From contig NZ_JAQQKX010000005.1 of assembly GCF_028550415.1 (NCBI RefSeq), positions 124,001-188,000 on the forward strand: a stretch of 64,000 bases of DNA. The letters run 5' to 3'. The stretch is from Asticcacaulis aquaticus. Lineage in GTDB: Bacteria; Pseudomonadota; Alphaproteobacteria; Caulobacterales; Caulobacteraceae. Shown piece after piece: positions 26,126 to 33,033 of this stretch. How positions within the stretch are numbered: position 1 is the stretch's first letter; each line of letters begins with the position of its first letter. A program made the position numbers and the translations under genes. The notes below the pieces were generated by a model. That model did no database searches. It was given only the letters and a program-made list of their open reading frames with translations, and had not been told where the DNA came from.

Positions 26126-26139
26126 TACGGTACCGTATC
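26124..26139. promoter_or_regulatory. 16-bp perfect palindrome at the HNH stop codon
   Basis: GATACGGTACCGTATC overlaps the TGA of the HNH gene. It is perfectly symmetrical with no loop, so it is more likely a protein site than a hairpin. A nuclease or methylase target is another option. Confidence 0.35.
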
Positions 26140-26155
26140 CAAAAATTATTAACTT

Positions 26156-26180
26156 GCTCCCTGATTGGGGGCTTTTTTTC
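26156..26180 (+). terminator. Intrinsic terminator of the right early operon
   Basis: GCTCCC-TGATT-GGGGGC followed by seven T residues. Confidence 0.85.
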
Positions 26181-26189
26181 CTATTTAAT

Positions 26190-26204
26190 GTTCCGTATAT
26201 GTTC
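26190..26204 (+). promoter_or_regulatory. SOS (LexA) box, GTTC-N7-GTTC
   Basis: GTTCCGTATATGTTC is an exact match to the alphaproteobacterial LexA consensus. It lies 36 bases before the start of the 64-aa gene. A second exact box is at 31088-31102. Confidence 0.75.
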
Positions 26205-26239
26205 TCTTTATGGATTCTTTATTAACGAGGGGCGTAAGC

Positions 26240-26434
26240 ATGAACGACATGGATAGAAAAGACATTTACATCGCGGGTCGCGATATCCATGAGGGCATGT
26301 TTCACCTGCGCCGGGCCTTACTGCATATGGCCGATCTGCCGCCCGCGACAATTCGTAACCACCTGTTTGTCTGCGCCCATGCCTGCGAAACCATGATGGA
26401 TAAATCCGCCCAGATCGCGGATATGTCGCGCTAG
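26240..26434 (+). CDS. SOS-controlled small protein (64 aa)
   Basis: The start at 26240 follows GAGGGG (spacing 7); an upstream in-frame ATG (26210) lies only 6 bases after the SOS box and has no such site. The protein is helical with Cys and Met residues (HLFVCAHACETMMDK) and has no membrane segment. An exact SOS box upstream and a terminator downstream make it a monocistronic damage-induced gene. It could be an anti-repressor or a cell-division inhibitor; this is inference from regulation and place only. Confidence 0.65.
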   Translation: MNDMDRKDIYIAGRDIHEGMFHLRRALLHMADLPPATIRNHLFVCAHACETMMDKSAQIADMSR

Positions 26435-26461
26435 GCTTGACTCAACTAACGCGGATATGCG

Positions 26462-26496
26462 ACCCCTGTTTCCCTTACTGAGGGCAGGGGTTTTTT
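26462..26496 (+). terminator. Terminator hairpin that also contains the next ribosome-binding site
   Basis: ACCCCTG (26462-26468) pairs with CAGGGGT (26485-26491), with an inner CCCT/AGGG helix, then TTTTTT. The ATG of the membrane protein follows immediately, so AGGGG of the stem is its only ribosome-binding site. Confidence 0.75.
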
Positions 26497-27210
26497 ATGG
26501 GCGGCTTTATCCTTCTCGTCTCGTTGGCGTTGTTTTTTCTATGCATTGTGCTGACGATCTTTCCGCAGCCCAAATTTATCATCAAGACTAGAAAGCAGAG
26601 TTCATTTGGTGTTTTCGCGAGCTTTCTATTGTTCGCTGTTGGCGCGGCCCTGTTGCCGCCGGTTGCGCCAAGTGCAGATGAAAAAAATACGCAGCAATTG
26701 GCTGCCTCGATTTCGTCTTCATCTTCCCAAGCGGCTAAGGCCGAATTTTCGCAGGAGCTGATTAATAATCAGGCGCGGAACTATGTGCAGGAAATTATCG
26801 ATCGGGCGGCAAATTGTGATGCGTACGGCACTAAAATCGCGTTGGCGGCGGAGAATAATGACGCCGTCGCCATGTACGAAGCCGCTCAGTCCGGACAACC
26901 AGCTTGTTATGACGCCGCCCAAAGACTGAAAAACCTTAAGCCACCGGTCTACGTTTCCGCCGACGGGGCGAAACAATTGCAGGAGGCCGTCAATAAAATG
27001 GGAGATGCTTATTATGAAAAAGCGTACTCATTCACCTTATTCAAAAAAATAGCCGATGGTGACACCCGCGCCTCTGTTATTTCAGAAGCAAAGCAGAGCG
27101 GCGAGCGCATCCAAGCGGCGACAATAATGGGATTCGCCCTTGTTAATTCAGTCCTTCATCAAGAGGGAGCTGCGCCTGACGCTATAATGCCTAAAGGCTC
27201 TGAGAAATAA
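26497..27210 (+). CDS. Membrane protein of the prophage cargo region (237 aa)
   Basis: Two N-terminal transmembrane segments, about residues 3-23 (GFILLVSLALFFLCIVLTIF) and 36-56 (SFGVFASFLLFAVGAALLPPV), then a hydrophilic helical domain of about 180 aa, probably periplasmic or cytosolic. Base composition is more AT-rich than in neighbouring phage genes, which suggests a recently acquired moron. The start lies inside a terminator-like hairpin, so translation may need unfolding. No family is recognised; superinfection exclusion is one possibility. Confidence 0.65.
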   Translation: MGGFILLVSLALFFLCIVLTIFPQPKFIIKTRKQSSFGVFASFLLFAVGAALLPPVAPSADEKNTQQLAASISSSSSQAAKAEFSQELINNQARNYVQEIIDRAANCDAYGTKIALAAENNDAVAMYEAAQSGQPACYDAAQRLKNLKPPVYVSADGAKQLQEAVNKMGDAYYEKAYSFTLFKKIADGDTRASVISEAKQSGERIQAATIMGFALVNSVLHQEGAAPDAIMPKGSEK

Positions 27211-27420
27211 CTAGAGGCATTCGCCGACACGTCCGGGTATGTCCCACTTCGATATGTAGACGGCCTGTCGCTGCCTGACCTGATAACAGGATAGATCCGT
27301 GCCGCCCGCAGCCACGAAAGCAAGGGTAGGGCAGAACCGGCATTACGTTGAATATATAGATCAGTTGGTCGGATATGCTCACGCTGTCAAAGAGTTCCTT
27401 GACGCTACCGGTCGCTAAAA

Positions 27421-27475
27421 CGGCCGCGTAGGTCTCGACGAGGGCCTTGAGGCGGGCAGCGTCGGACATGGCGCG
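27421..27475 (-). pseudogene. Fragment of gene D (55 bp), remnant of a duplication
   Basis: 27421-27475 matches 32511-32565, an internal part of gene D, at 51 of 55 bases on the same strand. It encodes MSDAARLKAL and a few further residues. The match ends abruptly at 27475/32565. A frame of 92 codons (27191-27469) starts in this fragment but continues into unrelated sequence and overlaps the membrane-protein gene, so I do not call it as a gene. The copy marks one edge of the cargo region whose other edge is gene D. Confidence 0.7.
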
Positions 27476-27500
27476 TTAAAGCAAAGGGACATACAAGATC

Positions 27501-27941
27501 ATGATCTCAGTAAAATATATTGACCGCTTTAAAATACCGACTGAAGACCGGGTGGCTGGCCATCCGTCGGTCGTCATGGCGATTTGTTCGTTAAACAATT
27601 TACAAACTACCGTGCCCGCAATCGGAGTTGTCGACGGTGGCGCGTCACATATTCACATCCGGTCGGATCTTGTGAAGAAGCTGGGTTTGACCGCGATCGG
27701 TGAGGCGGCAGGTAGCTCGGCAGCCGGTGATGCCAACTTAGTGAAGTATCGCGCACGTATTTGGATTCCGGGCGTACCGTTTCAAGGTGACTTCGACGTC
27801 TATGAAGAAAAAAACTGGGGTGACCGTTTTCCGCAGGATCTGCTGCTGGGGCGCGATTTTCTCAATCATTTCAAATGGGATTTCGACGGTGGGTTTTATA
27901 ACAACTTTGTTCCAAAGTATTCTGAACCGCCCCGACCATAG
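27501..27941 (+). CDS. Retropepsin-like aspartic protease-fold protein
   Basis: A 146-aa protein with the two hallmarks of the single-domain pepsin-like fold: AIGVVDGGASHIHIRSDLVKKLGL, which matches the hydrophobic-D-T/S-G-A-S loop with Gly in place of Thr/Ser, and LLLGRDFLNHFKWDFD, the family's second loop. Such domains are active as dimers. The Asp is kept, but DGG is unusual, so activity is open. It stands alone on the plus strand between cargo genes and has AAGGGA upstream. A role in processing or host interference is inference only. Confidence 0.6.
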   Translation: MISVKYIDRFKIPTEDRVAGHPSVVMAICSLNNLQTTVPAIGVVDGGASHIHIRSDLVKKLGLTAIGEAAGSSAAGDANLVKYRARIWIPGVPFQGDFDVYEEKNWGDRFPQDLLLGRDFLNHFKWDFDGGFYNNFVPKYSEPPRP

Positions 27942-27981
27942 CCATGGCGGTTTTTGCCAGACACCTTAATTCTCCAGCCGA

Positions 27982-28650
27982 TCAGGCCTCAGACATCAAG
28001 CGCAAGATTTGGTCGGGCAGGGGGCGTTGCAACGCCTTGGCTATTTCCCACGGCGCACTAAGCCAGATGCGGCAGTCTTCCGGTGTGGTCAGAATGACCG
28101 GCATGGCCTTGGCGTGGACCGGGCCGACGACGGCATTCGGTTCGGTCGTCAGGAACGCGTAGAACCGGCCCGAGGTCGGCTCCGGATCGCGGGCCTTGAT
28201 CTGTCGCGACAGGGTATCGGTAATACCGGCGAAACAGGCCACGGGTGGCGCATCACCCACGAAGTCGAACCAGTGCAGCTTATGCGCCGCGTCGGGTTCT
28301 GAAAACGATGTGAAGGGCACAAGACAACGGTGCTCGACGCCCAGCCACCGACGCCAATGAGGCGAGTTGGTATTGCGGACATTGGTGACGCCGGGGTCAT
28401 ACGACATCGGCTTGCCGGTCTTTGTTTTCAGAAACTGCGGTGGCGTCGGCATCCCCCACAACGCCTCTTCGAGGCGCAGGCCTGCCTCCGGATCGCGCGT
28501 GATAATCGGCGCGGCGTAGGACGGGAAAAACTCGGTCAGGAACGGCTCGTTGCGGCCTCGGCTGTGACCGTCGTCAGCGAATAGCTCGACCTGGCTGAAA
28601 TCTTCAAACAGCGTGGCGATGGCTTTGTCGTTACGATAACGATTACACAT
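27982..28650 (-). CDS. SRAP (HMCES/YedK) abasic-site DNA-protein crosslinker
   Basis: A 222-aa SRAP domain protein. MCNRY supplies the catalytic Cys2, which links covalently to abasic sites in single-stranded DNA. NVRNTNSPHWRRWL and RCLVPFTSFSEPD stand where NARSET and RCLIPADGFYEW normally occur, and HAKAMPVIL holds the conserved His. SRAP protects abasic sites at replication forks from error-prone bypass. It is the last gene of the SOS cassette and overlaps the Abi-alpha gene by 8 bases. The second and third motifs deviate from consensus. Confidence 0.85.
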   Translation of the reverse strand: MCNRYRNDKAIATLFEDFSQVELFADDGHSRGRNEPFLTEFFPSYAAPIITRDPEAGLRLEEALWGMPTPPQFLKTKTGKPMSYDPGVTNVRNTNSPHWRRWLGVEHRCLVPFTSFSEPDAAHKLHWFDFVGDAPPVACFAGITDTLSRQIKARDPEPTSGRFYAFLTTEPNAVVGPVHAKAMPVILTTPEDCRIWLSAPWEIAKALQRPLPDQILRLMSEA

Positions 28651-29293
28651 GCTGATCTGTCTTGCCTAACAATCTTAACAATTCTCTCCCTCTTGCTGAG
28701 AGGGTTACCTCTTTATACTCGATCTGACCTGCACCATGATTTATTGGTTGGAGCAAACCGATGCCCACCATGTTCGTGAATGATATTACTATCTGGCTCC
28801 AACTAAAGTTTCCATTTAGGCAGATCCGTAATTCGTCGACTTTCCAATTACAGCTTTTTCGTTCGTCCTCTAAGTCATATATAGCATTCAGGATTAGCGC
28901 GTCGTCGGGTTCCATCTTTCCGATGGCTTCAATGAAGAATTTCGAGACCCGTTTTGCCGTTGCGGGATCATGAGCTGCTGCCAATAATTTGAGCCACATT
29001 TCAGCAATCTCTGGACGTTCTTCAAGGGAGGCCGTTTCAATTAGTGGAATGGCGACGGACGGGCTGGGCTCTTGGGCATCTATCCCTCGTTTGGCCAACC
29101 TTTCACGCGCTTCGTCAATGAGTCGGGCCGCTCGTTCCAACCTACGGACGCGCAGGGCATCTCCGCCTTTGTAACCTATCCAGTCTGACAGATAATTTGT
29201 GGCGGGTTGACTTATCAGATTTATGGCCGAGCCAATCGCTGATGAACCTTGTTTAGAAAAAGTTTCAGTGGCTGCTTTGATAATATCGTTCAT
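28643..29293 (-). CDS. Abi-alpha (DUF4393) family protein
   Basis: A 216-aa protein. The core, with RRLERAARLIDEARERL, then EERPEIAEMWLKLLAAAHDP and SKFFIEAIGKMEPDDALIL, fits the DUF4393/Abi-alpha family found in phage-defence and abortive-infection genes. The C-terminal part resembles a winged helix (VTLSARGRELLRLLG). It lies inside the SOS cassette between the zinc protein and SRAP and is more AT-rich than both. A prophage-borne defence against other phages is the natural reading. Confidence 0.7.
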   Translation of the reverse strand: MNDIIKAATETFSKQGSSAIGSAINLISQPATNYLSDWIGYKGGDALRVRRLERAARLIDEARERLAKRGIDAQEPSPSVAIPLIETASLEERPEIAEMWLKLLAAAHDPATAKRVSKFFIEAIGKMEPDDALILNAIYDLEDERKSCNWKVDELRICLNGNFSWSQIVISFTNMVGIGLLQPINHGAGQIEYKEVTLSARGRELLRLLGKTDQHV

Positions 29294-29308
29294 GTTCGCC
29301 TTCCCTCG

Positions 29309-29566
29309 TTACGGCATTCCAGCCACAAAACCCTCTTCGTGTAAATCCAGCATGATCTGCAGGCGCACCGCGTGGCCGCAGCCACGGGAGCCGCAGGTAA
29401 GCCGCGCTTCGACCTCGTCGAGGTAGAGCCGGGCGAAGCCTTTGCGCTGGCGCAGATCCCCGGCCAGTTCGTAACGCATGTGGTCGCACTCGGGGTCTTT
29501 GCAGGTCACCTCGATCTGGGCCTCGGCATCGAGATCCGCGAGGCTGGTTTCCGTCTTCCAGCTCAT
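29309..29566 (-). CDS. Small zinc-binding protein of the SOS cassette (85 aa)
   Basis: ATG 29566 lies one base after the stop of the polymerase gene; the longer frame to 29692 runs inside that gene. CKDPEC and CGSRGC form a four-Cys zinc site. The first segment (EAQIEVTCKDPECDHMRYEL) and QRKGFARLYLDEVEARL are well ordered. From its coupling to a Y-family polymerase it may be an accessory subunit. No function is established. Confidence 0.6.
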   Translation of the reverse strand: MSWKTETSLADLDAEAQIEVTCKDPECDHMRYELAGDLRQRKGFARLYLDEVEARLTCGSRGCGHAVRLQIMLDLHEEGFVAGMP

Positions 29567-29567
29567 G

Positions 29568-30818
29568 TCACCAGGCGTCCTCGCGCCGCGGGATGCGGGT
29601 GAAAGATATCTTCGCCCCCAGACGGTCGGCGGCGGGGTTCGACCATGGCCCCACGGTGACGACGGTGCTGCCGTAGCGCTTATTGAGCGCATCGAGCGCG
29701 GCGGTGATGGCCTCCTGACGTTGGCGCGTCAGTTCGTCGTCGGCCAGAAAATCGAGCTGGCGCTGCGCGGTCAGGGTCAACTCGTCGAGCACCACGTCGG
29801 CCCTGAGCAGGACGATGCCGGGCGGCAGCTCACGCATCGCCCTGGCCCACAGTCGCTCCAGCGTGTCAAGGACGCCCATGTCGTCGCAAATGGCGGGCAT
29901 GTGGTGCGCCCGCACCCAGTAACCGCCGAAATAGCCCGCAAGGCCCAGATAGAGCTTCGACGACGACCACTTGTCCCGGCGCATCCGCCGTGCGGCCTTG
30001 GTGGCCAGAATGCGGGTGATATGGCGGCAGGCCTCAAGCGACCGGAACACAGGCGGCAAGACCCGGCTGTGGCCATAGCGTGATCGCGAGGTCGGCTGGG
30101 CCTTGATGTCGTAACCGTTGATGGCGTACCACATGCGCTCGCCGGCCACATTGCCCCAGATTTGCCGCAGGTGTTTCGGCGCGGCGGTTCTCAGGCATTC
30201 GACCGTGCCGATCTTCGCCTTATAGAGCCGCTGCAGCGTGCCGGGGCCTATGCCCGGGATGTCCTTGAGCAGGATGTGGTTAAGGAATTCCGGTACATGG
30301 TCGGGGTGCCAGACATTGTTGCCGTCCCGCCCGCCGTCCTTACAGGCGATCTTGGCCAGCAGACGATTCGGCGCGAAGCCGATCGAGCAGGTAATCCACG
30401 GCCCGACCTCTTTCAGCAGCCGTCGCTTGATCTCGCGGCCCAGGGCGGCGGGGTTGGCGCGGTCGGTGTCGCTGATGACCGAACACAGTTCGTCGATCGA
30501 TTTGACCGCATCGATCGGCACGACGGTTTCCACCTCGGCCATCAGGTAATTGTGCGCCCGGCGATAGAGATCGACCTCCTGCGGCCACAGGATGATATCG
30601 GGACATAGCCGCCGCACGATGGGCAGAGGCATGACGTTCTGAACGCCGAAGGCCTTGGCTTCCTTAGAGCAGGCGATGATGCAGGTATTGCCGTTTCCTT
30701 CGTGAGGGATGATCCCGACGGGCTTGCCCCTCAGGTGCGGATGCTGCAGCTGGCTGGTCGAGGCGAAGAAGCCGTTGAAATCGAGATACATGACCTCAGG
30801 GTTTTGAGGTTTACGCAT
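29568..30818 (-). CDS. Y-family DNA polymerase (DinB/UmuC-like)
   Basis: A 416-aa translesion polymerase. YLDFNGFFASTSQ holds the first catalytic Asp, and VKSIDELCSVIS holds the SIDE-type motif with the other acidic residues. LKDIPGIGPGTLQRLY is the helix-hairpin-helix, and a little-finger domain follows. The sequence diverges from housekeeping DinB (FNGFFAS in place of MDAFFAS) and forms a phage/plasmid-type subgroup. It is the second gene behind the SOS box at 31088, so it is probably damage-induced and mutagenic. Confidence 0.88.
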   Translation of the reverse strand: MRKPQNPEVMYLDFNGFFASTSQLQHPHLRGKPVGIIPHEGNGNTCIIACSKEAKAFGVQNVMPLPIVRRLCPDIILWPQEVDLYRRAHNYLMAEVETVVPIDAVKSIDELCSVISDTDRANPAALGREIKRRLLKEVGPWITCSIGFAPNRLLAKIACKDGGRDGNNVWHPDHVPEFLNHILLKDIPGIGPGTLQRLYKAKIGTVECLRTAAPKHLRQIWGNVAGERMWYAINGYDIKAQPTSRSRYGHSRVLPPVFRSLEACRHITRILATKAARRMRRDKWSSSKLYLGLAGYFGGYWVRAHHMPAICDDMGVLDTLERLWARAMRELPPGIVLLRADVVLDELTLTAQRQLDFLADDELTRQRQEAITAALDALNKRYGSTVVTVGPWSNPAADRLGAKISFTRIPRREDAW

Positions 30819-30825
30819 GACACGC

Positions 30826-31062
30826 CTACGCCCTCAGGTTCTTGGACGGGTTGAGTATCTCGGGCGCGATGGTGGCGTGGGCTTCTTCGGGGGTGAGGAC
30901 GCGCAGGATCTTCGGCGGATAGGGCAGGGCGGGCATGGGTTTGCCGTCGAGGTAGTATTCGCCACCGATGATAAACACCTCTTTGATTTTGGTGTCTTCG
31001 AAGGCCTGACGCGGCTGGTCTTCTCCTACGCGCCACACCCAGCACCCGTCGTACAGCTTCAT
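30826..31062 (-). CDS. Small protein, first gene of the SOS cassette (78 aa)
   Basis: The gene starts 26 bases downstream of an exact SOS box and lies 7 bases before the polymerase gene. It is rich in Pro and aromatic residues (MKLYDGCWVWRVGE...PYPPKILRVLTPEEAHATI) with no known motif. In other SOS cassettes a small partner protein often precedes the polymerase, but this one shows no likeness to UmuD or ImuA. Function unknown. Confidence 0.6.
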   Translation of the reverse strand: MKLYDGCWVWRVGEDQPRQAFEDTKIKEVFIIGGEYYLDGKPMPALPYPPKILRVLTPEEAHATIAPEILNPSKNLRA

Positions 31063-31087
31063 GGCGACCCCTCCGGACTCAATTAAT

Positions 31088-31102
31088 GTTCCGGTTACGT
31101 TC
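31088..31102 (-). promoter_or_regulatory. SOS (LexA) box of the polymerase cassette
   Basis: GTTCCGGTTACGTTC, exact GTTC-N7-GTTC, 26 bases before the first gene of the leftward cassette (31062 to 27982). Confidence 0.8.
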
Positions 31103-31146
31103 TGCTTCTTGATGCGGGAAGAGTCAAGGGATGAGTGTGAAATAAA

Positions 31147-31176
31147 GTTGACAGTTTGGGGTATGTCAACTATAGT
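31147..31176 (+). promoter_or_regulatory. Promoter with operator dyad for the toxin-antitoxin pair
   Basis: TTGACA (31148-31153) and TATAGT (31171-31176) with an ideal 17-base spacer. The inverted repeat GTTGACA/TGTCAAC (31147-31153 and 31164-31170) covers the spacer, as expected for autorepression by the antitoxin. About 110 bases of leader follow. Confidence 0.75.
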
Positions 31177-31287
31177 ACACGCAACCCCTACAGCCAGGGG
31201 GTGCTAAAAATTCTGGTTAGAACCCTGAAAGGACTACGGAAATGAACCCGAGCATTCAATTATTCAAAATAAGAAAGTTTAATTCTT

Positions 31288-31581
31288 ATGATCAGCATTC
31301 AACAAACCGACCGCTTTTCCAAATGGCTAAAGGAGCTTAAGGACGGAGCGGCCCGTGTCCAAATTCTGCGGCGACTGAAGCGACTGCAAGCTGACGGTAA
31401 TCCGGGGGATTACAAATCCCTTGGGGATGGCGTTAGCGAAATGCGCATTCATTCAGGCCCAGGCTACCGCCTCTATTTCACCCGACGCGGTGAGGAGATC
31501 GTCATTCTTCTCTGTGGAGGGGATAAGGGATCTCAAGATGCGGATATCCGGCTCGCCAAGGATATTGCGAAAGATATATGA
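31288..31581 (+). CDS. RelE/ParE-superfamily (HigB-like) toxin
   Basis: A 97-aa protein of the addiction-module killer type: DRFSKWLKELKDGAARVQILRRLKRLQ (two helices), then DGVSEMRIHSGPGYRLYFTRRGEEIVILLCGGDK, the typical beta sheet with conserved Arg and Tyr, and a C-terminal helix. Toxins of this class are mRNA interferases or gyrase poisons. The toxin comes first and the antitoxin second, the reverse order seen in HigBA-like pairs. Confidence 0.88.
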   Translation: MISIQQTDRFSKWLKELKDGAARVQILRRLKRLQADGNPGDYKSLGDGVSEMRIHSGPGYRLYFTRRGEEIVILLCGGDKGSQDADIRLAKDIAKDI

Positions 31582-31582
31582 A

Positions 31583-31861
31583 ATGGAAATGATCCGACCC
31601 TTTGATGTGGCGGAATTCCTCGAAGATCCGAAAACAGCGGCGGCTTACCTCGCCGCTGTGTTCGAGGAAGGTGACGCCGAAGAAATCCGCGTTGCACTTA
31701 ACGATGTCGCGCGCGCGCATGGCATCACAGACCTTTCGCGCGAGACCGGATTATCGCGCGAAACCCTCTATAAAGCCTTCGGCAGCACGGGAAATCCGAC
31801 GCTGTCAACGCTTCTGGCTGTCGTAAAAGCCTTGGGCATCAAGCTGTCTGTGGCGGCTTAA
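31583..31861 (+). CDS. HigA-like antitoxin
   Basis: A 92-aa protein starting one base after the toxin stop (ATG 31583; second Met at 31589). FDVAEFLEDPKTAAAYLAAVFEEGD is the typical N-terminus of putative addiction-module antidotes, followed by an XRE HTH (DVARAHGITDLSRETGLSRETLYKAF). It neutralises the toxin and probably binds the dyad at 31147-31170. The pair stabilises the prophage or defends against other phages. Confidence 0.88.
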   Translation: MEMIRPFDVAEFLEDPKTAAAYLAAVFEEGDAEEIRVALNDVARAHGITDLSRETGLSRETLYKAFGSTGNPTLSTLLAVVKALGIKLSVAA

Positions 31862-31868
31862 AATGGTT

Positions 31869-31896
31869 GCGCCGCTCTACCCGAAGGGAGCGGCGC
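31869..31896. terminator. Strong hairpin after the antitoxin gene
   Basis: GCGCCGCTC pairs with GAGCGGCGC (9 bp). Only a short T stretch follows on the minus strand and none on the plus strand. It may end the late tail transcript (from gene D and the tRNA-like RNA) and the toxin-antitoxin transcript, since they converge here. Confidence 0.5.
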
Positions 31897-32002
31897 TAAG
31901 TACAGTCCCGCGCTCTGCCGCTGAGCTACACCCCCATAGATGGTGGAAGTGGCGGGATTCGAACCCGCGACCTTAGGATTGCGATCACTATAACATAACG
32001 CC
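31892..32002 (-). ncRNA. Prophage permuted tRNA-like (YrlA-like) RNA
   Basis: Read leftward: GGCGTTA (32002-31996), an internal loop, TCCT, a T-arm (31968-31952, loop TTCGAAT), acceptor strand CACTTCC, a 9-base loop, acceptor strand GGGGGTG (7 bp with two G-U pairs, 31951-31929), UA, a D-arm (31926-31912), GGGA pairing with TCCT, then TAGCGCC (31898-31892) closing on GGCGTTA. This is the same permuted order and the same UA spacing as the two Y RNAs near rsr. The 3' half includes an encoded CCA and a CGC-like anticodon loop remnant, so it could instead be a relic of an old attachment site beside another tRNA half. It starts 15 bases after gene D. Confidence 0.55.
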
Positions 32003-32016
32003 GATCTGCAAACAAT

Positions 32017-33033
32017 TTAATTCGACTCCAGCTGTAGCGCTGTCGTCAGCCCGCCTTGGCCGTCCATCTTGTGGCTGCATTCGACAATAACCCAGATGTG
32101 GGCCGTGATGGCGGTCTTCCAGCCGGTCAGGGTGACGGGTCGGTTGGGGAAGGCGTCCGGACGGCCCAGGGCGAGGGAGAAGGACATCTTCGCCTTAGCC
32201 CGCGCGGTGCGGGTATATTCCGCCTGCGCCGCTTGGGTGGCGGCAGCCTCGCTATGATAGACGCGGCCCAGGCGCTTCGGCTTCTTTGAGGTCGTGCCCG
32301 CGCCGATCGTCACCTTCTTCTGCTGGCCCTTGGCCTGATCGTGCCAGACGGCGGTAACCCCACCATAGTCTTCGCGGGCGACCTCTTCGTAGGTTTGGCC
32401 CGGGCTGGTGTCGCGCCGATCGAAGGCGAGGGCGGGCAGGCCCTTGCCTGTCGCGCTCTGGCCATTGCCGATGGGCGCAAAGAGCAGGTTTCCGGCCTTC
32501 ACGGTGGCCACGGCGTCGTAGGTCTTGCCGAGGGCCTTGAGGCGGGCAGCGTCGGACATGGCGCGACCGCCAAGGGCTTTGACAATCTTGGGGGCCAGTG
32601 CCGGATGGACCAGGGGTTTGAGGCCGTGGGCGACGGCGATGGTGCCGATGATGTCGGCCACGGTTTTGCCGACAAACGACCGTTCGCGCTTGACACTGAA
32701 TTCGTCGGTGAAATCCGCCGACCGCGCCGTGATAGTGAAGCCGTCGGGGTTGTCCTTCCACTTGACCTCATCGACCTTGAATTTACCCTTGTCGATCAGG
32801 CCCAGCGGCAGGCCGTCGCCCTGAAGCCAGCCGAGCGCGACCGTGAGCACGGCACCCTTTTTCGGCATGGTGAGTGCGCCGTCCGAGTCGTTGATCTCGA
32901 TATCGAGCTGATCGGCCTCATTGCCGCGCTTTTCGGTCAGGGTCAGGGCAATCAGCCGCGGTGCCAGGCGCGCCGTCAGGTCCACGCCGTCGAGCGTCAC
33001 TTGCCACGCGGCGATCGGCATGGACCCGGCCAT
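32017..33033 (-). CDS. D: P2 gpD-like tail hub protein (late control D)
   Basis: A 338-aa homologue of P2 gpD, the baseplate hub that joins tail tube and spike (T4 gp27-like fold). The N-terminus (WQVTLDGVDLTARLAPRLIALTLTEKRGNEADQLDIEI) and YHSEAAATQAAQAEYTR are family marks. It is the last structural gene of the V-to-D operon. The start overlaps the endolysin stop (TGATG). An internal 55-bp segment is duplicated at 27421-27475. Confidence 0.88.
   Translation of the reverse strand: MAGSMPIAAWQVTLDGVDLTARLAPRLIALTLTEKRGNEADQLDIEINDSDGALTMPKKGAVLTVALGWLQGDGLPLGLIDKGKFKVDEVKWKDNPDGFTITARSADFTDEFSVKRERSFVGKTVADIIGTIAVAHGLKPLVHPALAPKIVKALGGRAMSDAARLKALGKTYDAVATVKAGNLLFAPIGNGQSATGKGLPALAFDRRDTSPGQTYEEVAREDYGGVTAVWHDQAKGQQKKVTIGAGTTSKKPKRLGRVYHSEAAATQAAQAEYTRTARAKAKMSFSLALGRPDAFPNRPVTLTGWKTAITAHIWVIVECSHKMDGQGGLTTALQLESN

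Noticed and set aside
27191-27469. 92-codon minus-strand frame
   Set aside because: Begins in a duplicated fragment of gene D and continues into unrelated sequence overlapping another gene; treated as a remnant.
31861-32016. Two complete tandem tRNAs
   Set aside because: Neither half has its own partner acceptor strand and anticodon arm; the two halves pair with each other instead.
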